DNA of 64,000 nucleotides from Bicyclus anynana (Eukaryota > Arthropoda > Insecta > Lepidoptera > Nymphalidae), in NCBI RefSeq assembly GCF_947172395.1, contig NC_069100.1, forward strand, positions 14,040,109 to 14,104,108. Reading direction: 5' to 3'. The position numbers were made by a program, and so were the translations under genes. How positions within the stretch are numbered: position 1 is the first letter of the stretch; each line of letters opens with the position of its first letter. The notes beneath the pieces were generated by a model. It worked only from the letters and a program-made list of their open reading frames with translations. It was not told the DNA's origin and did not search any database. Shown one piece after another: positions 34,201 through 46,125 of this stretch.

Positions 34201-37200
34201 GCCAGACCTGGACCAATTAAGAAAATCTCAGCCGGGGATCGAACCCAGGACCTCCGTTTTGTAAATCCACCGCGGATACCACTGCGCCACGGAAGCCATC
34301 AAATGAAAATAAATACGTATTAAGATTAGAAGGTCGGTGTTGTACTAGAGGGTGTGGCCCTAATTGATTATGAAACACGGCTAAAACTCACGTGATATTA
34401 GGTTAGTCGGACACACTCCGACCTAATATCACGTGAGTTTTAGCCGTTTTTCATAATCTATACTTATATAATAAAGCTGAAGAGTTTGTTTGTTTGTTTG
34501 TTTGTTTGTTTGTTTGTTTGTTTGAACGCGCTAATCTCAGGAACTACTGGTCCGATTTGAAAAATTCTTTCAGTGTTAGATAGCCCATTTATCGAGGAAG
34601 GATATAGGCTATATATTATTCCCGGATTCCTACGGGAACGGGAACCACCCGGGTGAAACCGCGCGGCGTCAGCTAGTCAATTAATATGAATAACACTCCC
34701 GATAGTTTAAATTCTAAAAGGCCCTATAATGACTGATATTGATGATGTTTCATTGTATATACAGATGCAGCAGCCGGTGTATCAGCAAGAGCAACAAGGG
34801 TATGTTTCATTTATCATTTAACCAATTCTCTACGTGTGTGAAGTCTACCAATCCGCATTGGACCAGCGTGGTGGATAGCCTATCATTATCAACCCATATT
34901 CGGCTCACTGCTGAGCTCGAGTCTCTCATAATGAGAGGTGTTAGGCCAATAGTCTATCACGCTGGCCCAATGCGGATTGGCAGACTTCACACACACAGAA
35001 TTAAGAGAATTCTCTGGTGTGCAGGTTTCTTCACGATGTTTTCCTACATCGTTTGAGACACGTGATATTTAATTTCTTAAAATGCACACAACGTTCGGCA
35101 CACTGTTGAGCACGAGTCTCCTCTAAAAATGAGAAGGGTTAGGCTAATCCTGTAGATGTGCTGTGATAGCCCAGTGGATATGACCTCTGACTTCGATTCC
35201 GGACGGTGTAGGTTCGAATCCTGTCTGGGGCATGCACCTCCAACTTTTCAGTTGTGTGCATTTTAGAAAATTAAAATTAAATAAATTAAAAAAATATTTT
35301 TTTTTTTACTAATTTATCTCATGGTGCGTATCTAGGCCTATGGTTTTTATATGAAGAAAAGCTAACGGACGCATGAAACTCGATGTAAACTTTCAACCCC
35401 TATTTCACCCCCTTCTATTTATACTTTCGAATGTTTTATATATTATAATAAACTAGCCGACGCCCGCGACTTCGTCCGCGTAGAAATCAATGTAAACTTT
35501 CAATCCCACAATCTTTCACAACTTTAAGGTGGAACTTTAAAAATTCTTGAATCACATTGCTTATAATTCATGAAAAAGTCAAAATTTGTTTATGAATGTT
35601 CATGAATTATGAACAAATTTTTAAAACTGTAACTCTAAAAATGAAGGACTTTCCATACAAACTTTCATTTTATTTTCGCAATAAAAAATATTCTATAACC
35701 TTCTCCGTATTATGGTCTTAAACTGTGCCAAGTTTTATTTGAATTCATTCAGTAGTTCCAGCATGATGCCCAAATAACAAAAAAACACGGACAGACAGAC
35801 AAAAATCGAAAAAATATATTTTTAGAAATTATGAAAAATTCTTTCAGTGTTATCGAGGAAGGCTATAGGCTATATATTATCTCCGTATTCCTACGGGAAC
35901 AGGGACCACGCGAGTAAAACCGCGCGGCGTCAGCTAGTATTTTTAACCGACTTCCAAAAAGGAGGAGGTTCTACATTCGGCTGTATGTATGATTTTTTCT
36001 TTTTTTTTTATGTATGTCCAGCGATAATTCCGTCATTTATTATATAGTCCGGATTTTATGATCCATAGCCACATAGGTATAAGCTAACTGCTGTACAACG
36101 AAGCAGGATTAATATATTCGTTCTATAATTTCTTCAGCAGCGCTCAAGACCAGCAGCAAATGGTGCTGTGCCCGGTCCGGCTGGTGTACGAGACGCAGAT
36201 GCTGGTGCAGCCTGGTGAGTCTACGTGTTAGCTATATTGTTTAACGTACTTTCACAGCGTAATGTCTTACGGTATTTTATTGTGGGGCAAGGCGGCCGAT
36301 ATACTATCTATATTTGTACTTCAAAAAAGAGCAATTCGAGCAATATATCAATTAAAATCACGCGAGTCCCTTCGTCAAAAGTTTAAAGAAATAGGTATAC
36401 TAACAGTAGCCTGTCAATATATATATAACAGTATAGTATATGTAAGACAAAATGTTAATTTGTACAAACGAAAAGGAGATTTAAACCCACGTCTTACTAG
36501 ACACGGGCATAAGTTAGTTATTTCTGCATATCGTCTCCAAATAGTAAAAAAATCTTTTGTAGATTTGGGTGTACTCTTCTATAATAAGATCCCCAAGACT
36601 GTGATGGACCTGCCACTGCATAGCTTTAAGCAATGAGTTAAAAAACATTTACTTAGTCAAGGGTACTACAACATTGACGAGTTCCTTAATGATAAAGATG
36701 CTTGGAGGCCGTTGGATCAGCCTTCAGCCTTCAAGCCAGACCTTCACACAGGAAGTAGAACTATAAGAAATGTAAACAGTAATTATTATCAATTGTAAAT
36801 TATAATACTGTATGACTTTTTCAAAAGAGCAACTGTTGAGTTTCTTGCCGGTATCTTCTCAGCAGAACCTGTCTTCCGAACCGGTGGTAGAATCTTTACA
36901 AATAGTCAACTGACGTGTCAAAAGTGCTTGTAAACTGAGCCTACTTGAAATAAATGATTTTTTGATTTTGATTTTGATTTTTGATTTTTAGGGTTCTCAA
37001 ACTTTCGGCTCCACGAACCCCTGTTAAAATTTCCAAGTGACAACGAACCCCTTACTAACTAATAAAAATGAATTTAAAAATGATTTTCAAGTTACATTTG
37101 TAGAAATTGATATGTGTACTACCATATGAATACTAAAAATAATGTCATTCAAGTTTTTTCAAAATTCTTCGCCTAAAAGATTAAAAAGGGGTTGAATTTT

Positions 37201-40200
37201 TTTATTATAAATCGTTCATGTTTTGAGTTATATTTTTGTAAAATGACTAGTGGACTATTTATTATGCAGCTACAGCATTGAAAAAAGTGATTTAAGATAG
37301 AAAAAGTGGAAAAATCCCAAAAAAAAAAATACCTTGGTCACGCTAGGGATTTTTTTAAAACTATTCAAATTAGATGGTGTATCTACCATTCGCTTTTTAT
37401 CCATTAATTACGGGACACTCTGTATATAACACATGCGAAAATCAATGAAATATGGGTGGACAGTTTACTTCGATTTCCACGCAGACGAAGTCGCGAGCGT
37501 TCGCTAGTATTATAATAATACTAATATCTCTCTTTGATTTTTAGGAGGGTTACTAATTTTTTTTAATTTCATCGGAGAGGGTCGCAAATATGGGGTAGCG
37601 AATTTAGATTAAGGTTACTCGGTCAAATCAATCGTCACAAACAGGGGCACAACTCATCAGTTGACGACCTCTGTGCCGCATTTGATTACAAGAGGACCTG
37701 GGTTCGATTCCCAGCTGTGACACAAACTTTAGTTTTGCGTCCAGTGGCGCTAACATGCGACCAACGAGATAATCTCGTGAGTAGTAATAGACAAAATACA
37801 CCCAATAACGGCGCAACCGAAATACCGCTATCTCTTTCATTGCGTTGAGACGAAAGACTGGGTCAACTCCGACGCCATTGAACGAATTTTTGTCTACATT
37901 TCTCTTCACTGTGGTACTAACATGCGACAAACAAGATTATCTCTTGTAGAGAAAAGTCAACCAATTATGGCGCTACTGGAAATATCGCTATCTCTTTCAT
38001 TGCGTGAGTACGAAAGAGATAAGGCTGGAACTACTACGCCGCCATTGGTTGACATTTTGTCTGTTTCATATCACGAGATGTGTCTAGGATCGCATCTTAG
38101 CACCACTGGTCGACGGTCGCATGTTACCTCTGGTCTTATCGGCTGTGGCCGAAGATTTTCTACTGTTAGACATGTTACGTGCCAAGAAAATCACCGCAAA
38201 AAGTGATCCGAATTTAGTTACTTCACTATATGTGCACACAATATGTACAATTTTGTGTTTAATTAGACATTTTTTCTTCATTTTTTCTTTCTCTATTTTA
38301 AAATACGTTTTAAGGCGTATCGCCTTAAAACGGCTAGACTGATATTCTTATTATAGGGAAATTCCATTCCAAATTCCGAAAAAATCACGAAAATTTTAAA
38401 TTTACTAATTTAAAATTTTCGTGATTTTTTATCGGTTTACCCTTTTTTAACCGACTTCCAAAAAGGAGGAGGTTCTACGTTCGGTTGTATGTATGTTTTT
38501 TTTTCAGCGTCTAAACATAGCATTTACCTATATTAGTCAATAAACAAGGGAAAAATATACACTCTTATATTTTAAGCAATGCGTTACTTAAGCCTTGGCT
38601 TAGTTTTAATGTATTCTTATAAAATGCGATGCGATGCATGCGATGTTTTTTACGAGACTTGTTTTGTTATTTATTGCACAATTAAAAGGAAAAATACAAA
38701 TAACAATTACAATAAATAAAAGAAATTAAAAATACAAAAGCAACCTCCAGTAAATCGAATTATATATGTCTTAGTACCTACTTAACTGCGCTACACCGTT
38801 AAAGTTGTTTAATTATCCAAATTACTTGAAAAATATCTCGGATACATCTCCGTTCCTGTTATCAAATTAAACTTGCGAAGTAGAAGCCCCTACAGGCGGC
38901 GACCTTCAAACGTAACCATGGCGACCATTGGAGGTCACGTGGGCGACCCCACGTGTAAACTGAAAGCATGAAAGTGAGACGCGAGCGACATCTATCTGTA
39001 TCTATTATGTATACCATTGTTGCCAGAGGATTTGCTCTATTTTAGGGCTGTAATATAATATTTTATTTATACAAAAGTACTTTTCATTTTAGTGATGTTA
39101 GTGTTATTTTCGATAATATGCAAATAAATAAACTAAAAGATGAAAACCATAATATATATTACTAGCGGATGCCCGCGACTTCGTCCGTCCGTTAATCCAG
39201 AGTGAAATCTATTTCCATTCCAAATTTCAGCCAAATCGAGGAACAAGCATACACACACAAACTTTCGCCTTTAAAATATTAGTGTGATAGCGGACCCGGT
39301 CCAGGTTAGCTTTTACTTATGTGCACATCTTCCCTATAAATATCGATGTATCGAAATATCGATATGTTTATTTTATAAACAGCCCTACTCTATTTCATTA
39401 GTAGATTTCAGACAGTAAGATCAAAAAGTTATTCAACTGGCATAGCAAAAATTGAAATACCCATCTATTTGTTTTGTTAAAATTGCAATTGCAAAGTAGA
39501 ACCGAAAAAATGCATATTATTCATTTTGTAAACTGTAGCATTTACAGGTTTTTAGGAATTACTATAAAAAAATTAATAAATACATTTTTTTATAATAACC
39601 CCTAAAAGCCTGTAAGTAAATACTATAATTTGATGACGTCGTCGTTTTAAGTTTTTTTTATAATCTCAAGAAACCTATTTTTTCTGACGCCCAAGTTCTT
39701 CAAATTAGTCATTTTAAAAGTTTAGATTGAACAGACTGACAAAATAGAACAATAAACGTATCCTTTTTTTTATTCTTTACAAATTAGCCCTTGAACAAGA
39801 CTCCACTTGTTGACATATATGAAACAAGTAAGTTTACTATAATTTATGAAATGTTTATTTTCTTTTCCAGGGGACCAAATACAGCCAAACCAAACGATAC
39901 TGATCAACCACCAAAACACGCCGCCATGGATACAGAACAGACAAGTGCAAAACCCGGTCTTCTACGTCCAACACGTGCCAACAAATTATATGCCTTCACC
40001 ACAACAGCATATAGACCAAAATCAATTGTACATCCAGAACTATGGCTACCAAAACGTACCACAAATGTTTGTCCAGAATCCCCAAGAACAAATACGACCG
40101 TTGCAAATGATGCCCAGCGTGATGCCAAACATACAAACATTGCCTACAAATATCGCAGCAATGCAGAATCCGAGAATGGTTTCAAATGTTGCAGCAATAC

Positions 40201-43200
40201 CGCAGCAAGTCAATATATTAAATGCACAAAACCAAAACAACAGTACACTAAATATAAATAGGATGATAACACCGAATCAAATAAATCCAAATGAAATTAT
40301 AAGCAAACCACAAGAAATTGTACAGAACATTTACAGACATCAAATGCCTCAGACTGTACAGCAAGAACCGAGGTTTCCAATCCAACCAACAATCACCATG
40401 GTTCCAAACAACGTACAAAATATACAACGAGTTCCTCAAACATTTGATTCAACTGTAAATCAAATACGACCAATGCAACAGAACGCTGCAACAAACATAC
40501 AACAAGCATACCCAAATACTATATTCAATGTTGAGGAGAGTAGGAAAGTTAATACCACTGCAAACAAGGGAACGAGTGCGACAAACTTCAATGTCGTCAA
40601 CCCTGTACCTGCAGCGAAAAGTATGCCCCAATCGTATAGACCAATACAGCCAAGGACTAACCAAGTTAGAAGCAACGCACCCAATTTGCTCCCAATGCAG
40701 CCGTCGACGACTATACAAGCTCAACACACAATGCCAAATATAATATCCATGAATAGTGTTCCTAGAAAAACTACAACATTTAGTAATATAAAAGTGGAAG
40801 GTAACAGTTACGTACTAAATAGAAAAAGAAAAAGTGAATCGCCTGATGAAGTACATAAAAAAGTTACTATTAGCAACCAAACAGAGGCTCCCATTACAAT
40901 AAAACAGATACAGAATGAATATAGCGCAAGTTCAGCAGATGTCGGATGTAACACCAGTCCTGTTCACAGACCATCAGGAAGAATAACTATAAATAGTATG
41001 CAAATAACGCCATTAAATCCCCTTCAAAATTCTAAAATAATAGAGGAATTAGCTAAACCAATACGAACTAGTACACAAGTGTCACAAAACACACAAATGA
41101 CACAAAATATACAGGTGACACAAAATACACAAGAAGCTCAAAACGTTGTAAGAAACATGATTAATATAATACCAGAGACTGTAAATGAAACCCAAGTAAC
41201 AGAAAAAGAAAAGTTAGTTAGAAATACAGTTTACGTCCAAGCGAGAGGTAGAATTTTAACGGACAAAGATAGTGTCCCTGAACCACCTAAAACTGAAACA
41301 GTAGTTAGTAAACCTGAACCAAGTTTATCTTTGCCAATTATTGATCCCCCAGTAGAAATAAAAATAAACACTCCCGAAAAAAGTATAATTTTGCAAGTAA
41401 CAAATGAGAAACAATCGGATACTAGTAAAGATAAATTGGAAATAAAAAAAGAAATAATCAAAAAAATAACGGAAGTAAAAAAAGAACTACTTAGTCCAGT
41501 AGCAAAAACGTCGGCTCAGTTGGAAGATGTTACAAGTAAAGTGAAAGTAGAGATTAAGAATGAAAAAAAAGGAAGTGCTTCAATAGAATCGCCAAAAGAA
41601 GTCAATAAAATCAAAACAGAATCTAAACCAGACGTCAAAGTAAAAGCAGAAACTTCTAAAGAAGTCAAAGAAGATAGAGGCTATATACTGACACATGTAC
41701 TTGGTGGATTCGTTATTCAAGAGTCAAATATCGCATTTCCAGTAAGTAGACAATATATTGAATTACTAAACTATGCTAAAGCCATATTATATAAACTATA
41801 TTATGTGGAATCTCTATCAATAAACAAATAAATAATGGGGGTATACATCGTTAGTCATTTGACATTTCACAATTAATAATAATATTAATTAACTTGTTCT
41901 TAATGACCATAAAATTGATTAATACCCTTATATATATGTCAATGGTATTACATATAGATAATCTTTTGAATAACATTTTATAAAAAAAAGAAACAGTAAT
42001 AAGTAAAAAATAGTAAATAGTATTGAAGTAACAAAAATAATTCTCAATTACAGATAAGAAAACCTCTAAAAGAGAGAACATTCTACAACAATTCAGATGA
42101 AATGAAGAAAGAGAACAAAGACGTGAAGCGGGAGAGGGAGTTCGTGAAAGACAACAGTAAAATATTGGACATCTCCCATCTTAACATAAAAGAGTGCGAG
42201 AATATGGAGGGGGAGGTGACGGCGACGGCGACTGACGACAGCGAAGATCTGGAAGAAGATGGTGAGATGTATTCAAATTTAGTTTATTATATACCAACTA
42301 GCGGACGCCCGCGACACCATTCACGTGAAATTATGTTTTTTACACAGACCAATTATCATAGGACCTGCCTCGCTTAACACCTCTGTCAAAAGTATATGAT
42401 CACGATCTAATGTGTTTATACAAACTACATCTATACGATATATGCTCAACGTTTAACTGTGTTAAAATTACATGTGTGTGTATTACGATTTAAATGTATA
42501 GTTGTGTGTAGTGTAAGGACACAGGATATTTATTAGTGTTAAATATTTTCGATGTGTGAGTTTACCTCGTCCCCCTAAAAAACAGTGAATTTTGTCGGTG
42601 ACTTTGATTGCGATACAAATCCAATTGGTCTGAGGTTTTTTACAAACCCCACGAAAACGATGGATTTTTCCAGCATAAAAATTATTCACTTATTTCATTT
42701 CACTTAAATCGGTTCTGTGGTTTTAGCCGTGAATGTGCGACAGACTTGCTTTTTCTTTTTCTTTTTTATTCTTTACAAGTTAGCCCTTGACCAAAATCCC
42801 ACCTGATGGTAAGTGATGATGCAATCTATGATGGAAGTGGGCTAACTTGTTAGTAATAGGATGAAAATCCACACCCCTTTCGGTTTCTACACGACGTCGT
42901 ACTGAAACGCAAAATCGTTTGGCGGTACATCTTTACGGCCGAAGCTTCCCACCAGCCAAAATATAATTTTTCAGTATGAGTAAGGATTTTTAAGGCTCCA
43001 TGCCTCAAAAGGAAAAAAAACTGAACACTTATGAGTACCTATAGGATTAGAAATAATATATAAGCCTATAATAATGCCGCCAAAACGTATAATAAACGTA
43101 AGATAAAAACATTCAAATTGATTTACGTAAAACTGTGTTAATAAACGAATTTATTTTTATTTCAGAGAATCCATTCAAACTACTCACACCGAGCAGTGTC

Positions 43201-43552
43201 AGGACTTGGACGGTAGGTTTCATTTTTTTAATTCATGAATCCATATAAATGACGTCACAGAAAATTCAATATGGCGGATATGAACATGAATTTTTAACCG
43301 ACTTCAACAATAGGAATCCATTTAACGTATTAAATTCCGATTTTATTTTCCCGGTATTTTAAATCTCATTTTTTACAGGCGGAACAACTAGCAGCCCATT
43401 TGGCCAAGTACAACTGGAACGAAACAGTATCAGTGTTACAAGACCACGAGCTAGACGGGGAGTCATTGTCCCTAGTGTCCAAAGCGCAACTCGTCACTAT
43501 CGGAGTGAAGGAAGAACACGCAGAAATTATATGCGAATTTGTTAAAAGTTAG
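29503..43552 (+). CDS. Polyhomeotic-like SAM-domain chromatin protein
   Basis: Exons joined in frame: 29503-29505 (ATG only), 34765-34799, 36138-36214, 39871-41741, 42054-42261, 43166-43212 and 43379-43552, about 804 residues. Residues 39-600 are low-complexity and rich in Gln, Asn and Pro, then Lys/Glu-rich. At 642-662 lies YILTHVLGGFVIQESNIAFP, close to the HD1 motif of polyhomeotic/PHC proteins. The last 58 residues are a SAM domain (WTAEQLAAHLAKYN, ELDGESLSLVSKAQLVTIGV). Polyhomeotic is a PRC1 subunit whose SAM domain polymerises. The FCS zinc finger that normally sits between HD1 and SAM is not encoded; the connecting exon has only one Cys. Without the first exon, the ATG at 34765 would still give 803 residues. 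Exon 3 has a tandem CAGCAG acceptor. Family placement rests on HD1 plus SAM, and paralogue identity is uncertain. Confidence 0.82.
29506..32570. other. First intron, left part, no gene
   Basis: Long AT-rich intron sequence of the polyhomeotic-like gene. A (CA)n microsatellite lies at about 31274-31299. No exon was seen. Confidence 0.4.
32575..32908 (-). mobile_element. SINE family A copy
   Basis: Complete in reverse orientation, from TTTTTCTTTACAAGTGTCC to GCGCATACTACTGCGTCACG. Inside intron 1 of the polyhomeotic-like gene, antisense. Confidence 0.85.
33118..33228 (-). mobile_element. 3' end fragment of CR1/Jockey-type LINE
   Basis: TTTATTTCAAGTAGGCTCAG to GAGAAGAAACTCAACA is about 90% like the 3' terminus of the 49215-52895 element in the same orientation, and is truncated after 110 bp. 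Confidence 0.85.
33221..33860 (-). pseudogene. RTE-type reverse transcriptase fragment
   Basis: The minus strand has RGVRQGDPLSPTIFIALLE and YLRFADDIVVLSETSSQLQ. These are RT motifs including the catalytic ADD, in the form typical of RTE-clade elements. Further up (33560-33860) EQVGFRKGFSTI and a KAFDT-like stretch are readable in shifted frames. Multiple frameshifts and stops make it dead. Confidence 0.85.
33985..34305 (-). mobile_element. SINE family A copy
   Basis: Reverse orientation, T-run at 33987-34002, body and tRNA-like end CCACTGCGCCACGGAAGCC. Confidence 0.87.
34378..34446. repeat. Perfect 26-bp inverted repeat
   Basis: The arms 34378-34403 and 34421-34446 are exact reverse complements (core ACTCACGTGATATTAGGT), with a shorter inner pair CGGA/TCCG in the loop. 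Outer pairing continues imperfectly through GATTATGAAA / TTTCATAATC. Confidence 0.95.
34455..34676 (-). repeat. Interspersed repeat, type 1 copy with (TTTG)n
   Basis: AATAAAGCTGAAGAG, then (TTTG) repeated about eight times, CTACTGGTCCGATTTG and the terminal GCGCGGCGTCAGCTAGT. Confidence 0.75.
34837..35285. mobile_element. Composite of SINE family B pieces
   Basis: Three pieces: 34837-34890 (+), 34885-35090 (-) and 35155-35285 (+, tRNA-like head with GGTTCGAATCCTGTCTGGGG). The first two form an inverted pair like the one at 10090-10440. The coding exon 34765-34799 ends just upstream. Confidence 0.75.
35452..35830 (+). repeat. ACTAGC-headed type 2 copy
   Basis: ACTAGCCGACGCCCGCGACT head and GACAGACAGACAAAAATCG end, parallel to 2450-2830. 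A type 1 fragment in reverse orientation follows at 35838-35938. Confidence 0.7.
36244..36990 (+). mobile_element. Truncated CR1/Jockey-type LINE copy in a polyhomeotic-like intron
   Basis: About 120 codons match the C-terminus of the polymerase at 49426-52296 (MSYGILLWGKAADI, ESLRQKFKEIGILTV, GVLFYNKIPKTVMDLP) with few changes. A TGA interrupts the frame at FKQ. The 3' tail is TTGATTTTGATTTTGATTT at 36958-36990. It begins only about 30 bp after coding exon 3 and lies in the sense direction. Confidence 0.92.
37430..37507 (-). repeat. ACTAGC-headed repeat terminus
   Basis: TTTCCACGCAGACGAAGTCG followed by CGAGCGTTCGCTAGT, the reverse orientation of the repeat head. Confidence 0.5.
37640..38130 (-). 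mobile_element. SINE-like repeat family D, internally duplicated
   Basis: A tRNA-like part (GGACCTGGGTTCGATTCCCA) is followed by two diverged copies of a block of about 185 bp with CGCTATCTCTTTCATTGCGT and TGCGAC(C/A)AAC(G/A)AGAT. Another copy is split by the LINE at 49140-49205 / 52900-53250. Confidence 0.7.
38379..38430. repeat. Perfect 23-bp inverted repeat
   Basis: The arms 38379-38401 and 38408-38430 are exact reverse complements (AATCACGAAAATTTTAAAT core) with a 6-base loop, inside intron 3 of the polyhomeotic-like gene. Confidence 0.93.
42355..42460 (-). mobile_element. Fragment of repeat family G
   Basis: AGGACCTGCCTCGC, AAAAGTATATGATCACGATC and GTGTTTATACAAACTACATC match the end of the 18840-19200 copy. 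Confidence 0.55.
42755..42960 (-). mobile_element. Truncated SINE family A copy
   Basis: ATTCTTTACAAGTTAGCCC to GGCCGAAGCTTCCCACCAGC. The tRNA-like end is missing. Lies in intron 5 of the polyhomeotic-like gene. Confidence 0.8.
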
Positions 43553-44299
43553 TTTACAACTATTATTTGAATCCTGTAACTTTGTCTGTGTATAAGGACC
43601 GGTATTAGTAGAAGATTCGAATTAGAAACGACCTTCACCATCTGTTTACTGGATGTTTTATTTAAAATTATTAGAATGTTGAAAAATATGTTGCGAGTAT
43701 GTTGTATGAAAAACTCTTGACGAACTATTATTAAGCATCATTAATGATAGCTAATAATAGTTTGGTCAGGAGATTTTAAGGCAACTCGCAATATATTTTT
43801 TAACGTATCGAATCTAACATAAAAGCGAAAGGACACTAATCGAAAAAATTGGCAGGGAGGTAGTTTATAGTTAGTAAACGTCGGCTGAGCAAGGATTTTG
43901 CGAATGAGACGGATTAACGAGGTCTAATCGCGGGCGTCCGCTAGTTTGATATTGAACACTTTGCATACATTAAAGAGATAGGTGAAGGTCGTTTCTGATT
44001 CGGATCTTAAACTTTATTATAGGGTTATTTTTATATCCCTTTAAGTTTTTATCTGCCTCGTTGGTCCAATGGTTCAACTTATGTGGCGTCTGATCCTAGG
44101 TCGAGCAGATAAAATGCCATAGCTTTTCTTTCTTCTCTTATCAGATCTGGTAGTGATCGTTATAAAGTCAAACATTGACACGCCAAACTGCATTGTAGCA
44201 ACGTGGTGGTTCTTAGTTCTATATCCCCGCCTAGCAGAGAGACCTAAATTAACTTAAAAACGGCTATTAAGTCAGATTATTATCACACATAAGGACATA

Positions 44300-44615
44300 A
44301 TGTCAGACATAAGGACTAGTATCGCACCCAAATTCACGAACAAAATAATCTGCTATTTTGCGATGAAAACGAGCCTAGATTTTTAAATTTATATATTTTA
44401 TAATAAACTAAAAGTTGTTGACCGTTTTTCACACTATTCAACTACACAAAACGGTATTTTTACAGAGCTCTTTAACCGAATAACACGATTACGACTATAA
44501 AAGATCGATTCTATGGATACAGTTTTTACAATCACATTAGACCGTTGATCATATACTTTGACAGAAAAGTAATATCTAACGCAGCAGGTCCTTATGTAAT
44601 TAGTCTGAGGCTATT
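44300..44615 (+). mobile_element. Dispersed repeat family G copy
   Basis: GACATAAGGACTAGTATCGC at the left and CAGGTCCTTATGTAATTAG at the right form inverted ends, with a body matching 18840-19200. Downstream of the polyhomeotic-like stop codon, possibly within its 3' UTR. Confidence 0.7.
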
Positions 44616-45089
44616 AATAATGAGTCAACAGAAGTTGTGTATGGGAAGAAATCGTGTATTAAGGGTGGGTATTATTCGTAAGAATCCATCACTGCATATT
44701 ATTTTAATTTGTTCCCTGCAATATAAGCAAAGGTTGCGAGCTATACAGCCTGTTCAATCATAAAAAAATATTTAAAACGTTTTAGAATTAACCCTTTTGA
44801 AATAGGGATGTTGATTTTAATCGGCAACTTACATTAAATTAGATAAATAGCCTATGGCTTGCAATTTTATTTTTTAAAGGAAATTATGCCTAATGTGTAA
44901 ATATATTTTTAAGTGTGACATTTTGTATAATTTATGTTATATTTTTAAGTAAATATTAATTTGTAAATAAGGAAAACCAAGAATTTAAACTTACGGTTCA
45001 TTGTGAATTGTGTATTATTAAATGTTTTAATGTGATTCAATTATTATTAATAATGATGGATAATGATTAAGGATGGTTATATGTGGACT

Positions 45090-45095
45090 AATAAA
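45090..45095 (+). terminator. Candidate poly(A) signal
   Basis: AATAAA 1.5 kb downstream of the polyhomeotic-like stop codon, followed by a T/A-rich stretch. This would imply a long 3' UTR and is only a candidate. Confidence 0.3.
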
Positions 45096-45329
45096 TGTAA
45101 GAAAAAGAAATTTTCAGCATTTTTATTTATTTTACTACTATTGATCTACCGCGTAGTTCCCGTTTCTATACGAATACGGGGATAAAGTATATAATACAGC
45201 TTAAGCGTTACTAGAAATATTATTAAAAAACCTGGACTTACGGTTCCATTTATAGCTAGTTAGCATGTGTGCTTAGAATACTGATTTAAAATTAGGTACC
45301 TATTTTTAGGTATCTAAATTTTCTAATTT

Positions 45330-45690
45330 CTACACCAAAGAATATTCTAGGAAATAGTAGTCTGAGACGGATATGACATCAGGTGGTGCAACTTATTTTC
45401 GTAAAAAGTGGGGAGTTTGAGAGGGGTAACGATTGGTTGGCGGGAACGACTTGCGATACAAGGCGCCTGTCGTACGGTCGGCTTCAGTGTGCTCGTGGCG
45501 TTCGAGCGTCCACATTTCTTGTTGTGAGATTCCCTATGGGTCACTTGGGATAGTCGGGGCGGGGAGAGTGACTTGAGTAGAAAAGGGGAGTGTTAGTTAA
45601 CTATCAAAGACGTCCTTAACCCCACACAAAACGATCACAAGTGCGTGACTCCACTCAAGAACTTTCTCTGCCATTCTCAGGGTCTTATTT
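45330..45690. repeat. Dispersed repeat family F, copy 1
   Basis: GGCTTCAGTGTGCTCGTGGC, GAGAGTGACTTGAGT and CACAAGTGCGTGACTCCA blocks recur in the same order at 62915-63160. Low coding potential. GC-richer than its surroundings. Confidence 0.75.
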
Positions 45691-46039
45691 TGGTTACAGT
45701 TTGATTTGTTAATGAAGTTGTCCTGAAATTTTGTGTGTGTGTGACAAATTATGTGAATCATAACCTTTGTTTTGTTAGACATTAGTTCTCTTATTGTTTA
45801 TAAACCACTTCTGAATCTGCTAAAAATATAAATACTCCAGATAAGAGAAGTGAGGGAGTGTATGAAGAGAAGGTATTGTATATTACACGAAAACGTTGGA
45901 CATAACAGCGCTACTATTTCCGCACACGGAATATTTTAGAACTAAAACAGTGGCAATTTTAAATGGAGATTTTTAATTTGAATTTTTTTTTCATCGAGGT
46001 ACACTTACTTTTAAAGTTGTTTAAGAAACCAATTGAGAA

Positions 46040-46125
46040 GAACAAAAGAAAAATAAACCCGGGATCGAACTCATGATTATTTTAACACATTTTGGTATTA
46101 CACTACTAGACCAATCGAATATGTA
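46040..46125 (-). mobile_element. tRNA-derived SINE fragment
   Basis: CCCGGGATCGAACTCATGAT is a reverse B-box, followed by a stretch that could be the anticodon arm and A-box (ACTACTAGACCAATCG). Fragment only. Confidence 0.4.

Noticed and set aside
39791..40261. 156-codon plus-strand ORF overlapping the large polyhomeotic-like exon
   Set aside because: It is a shadow of the real frame, which is open for over 620 codons and joins flanking exons in phase.
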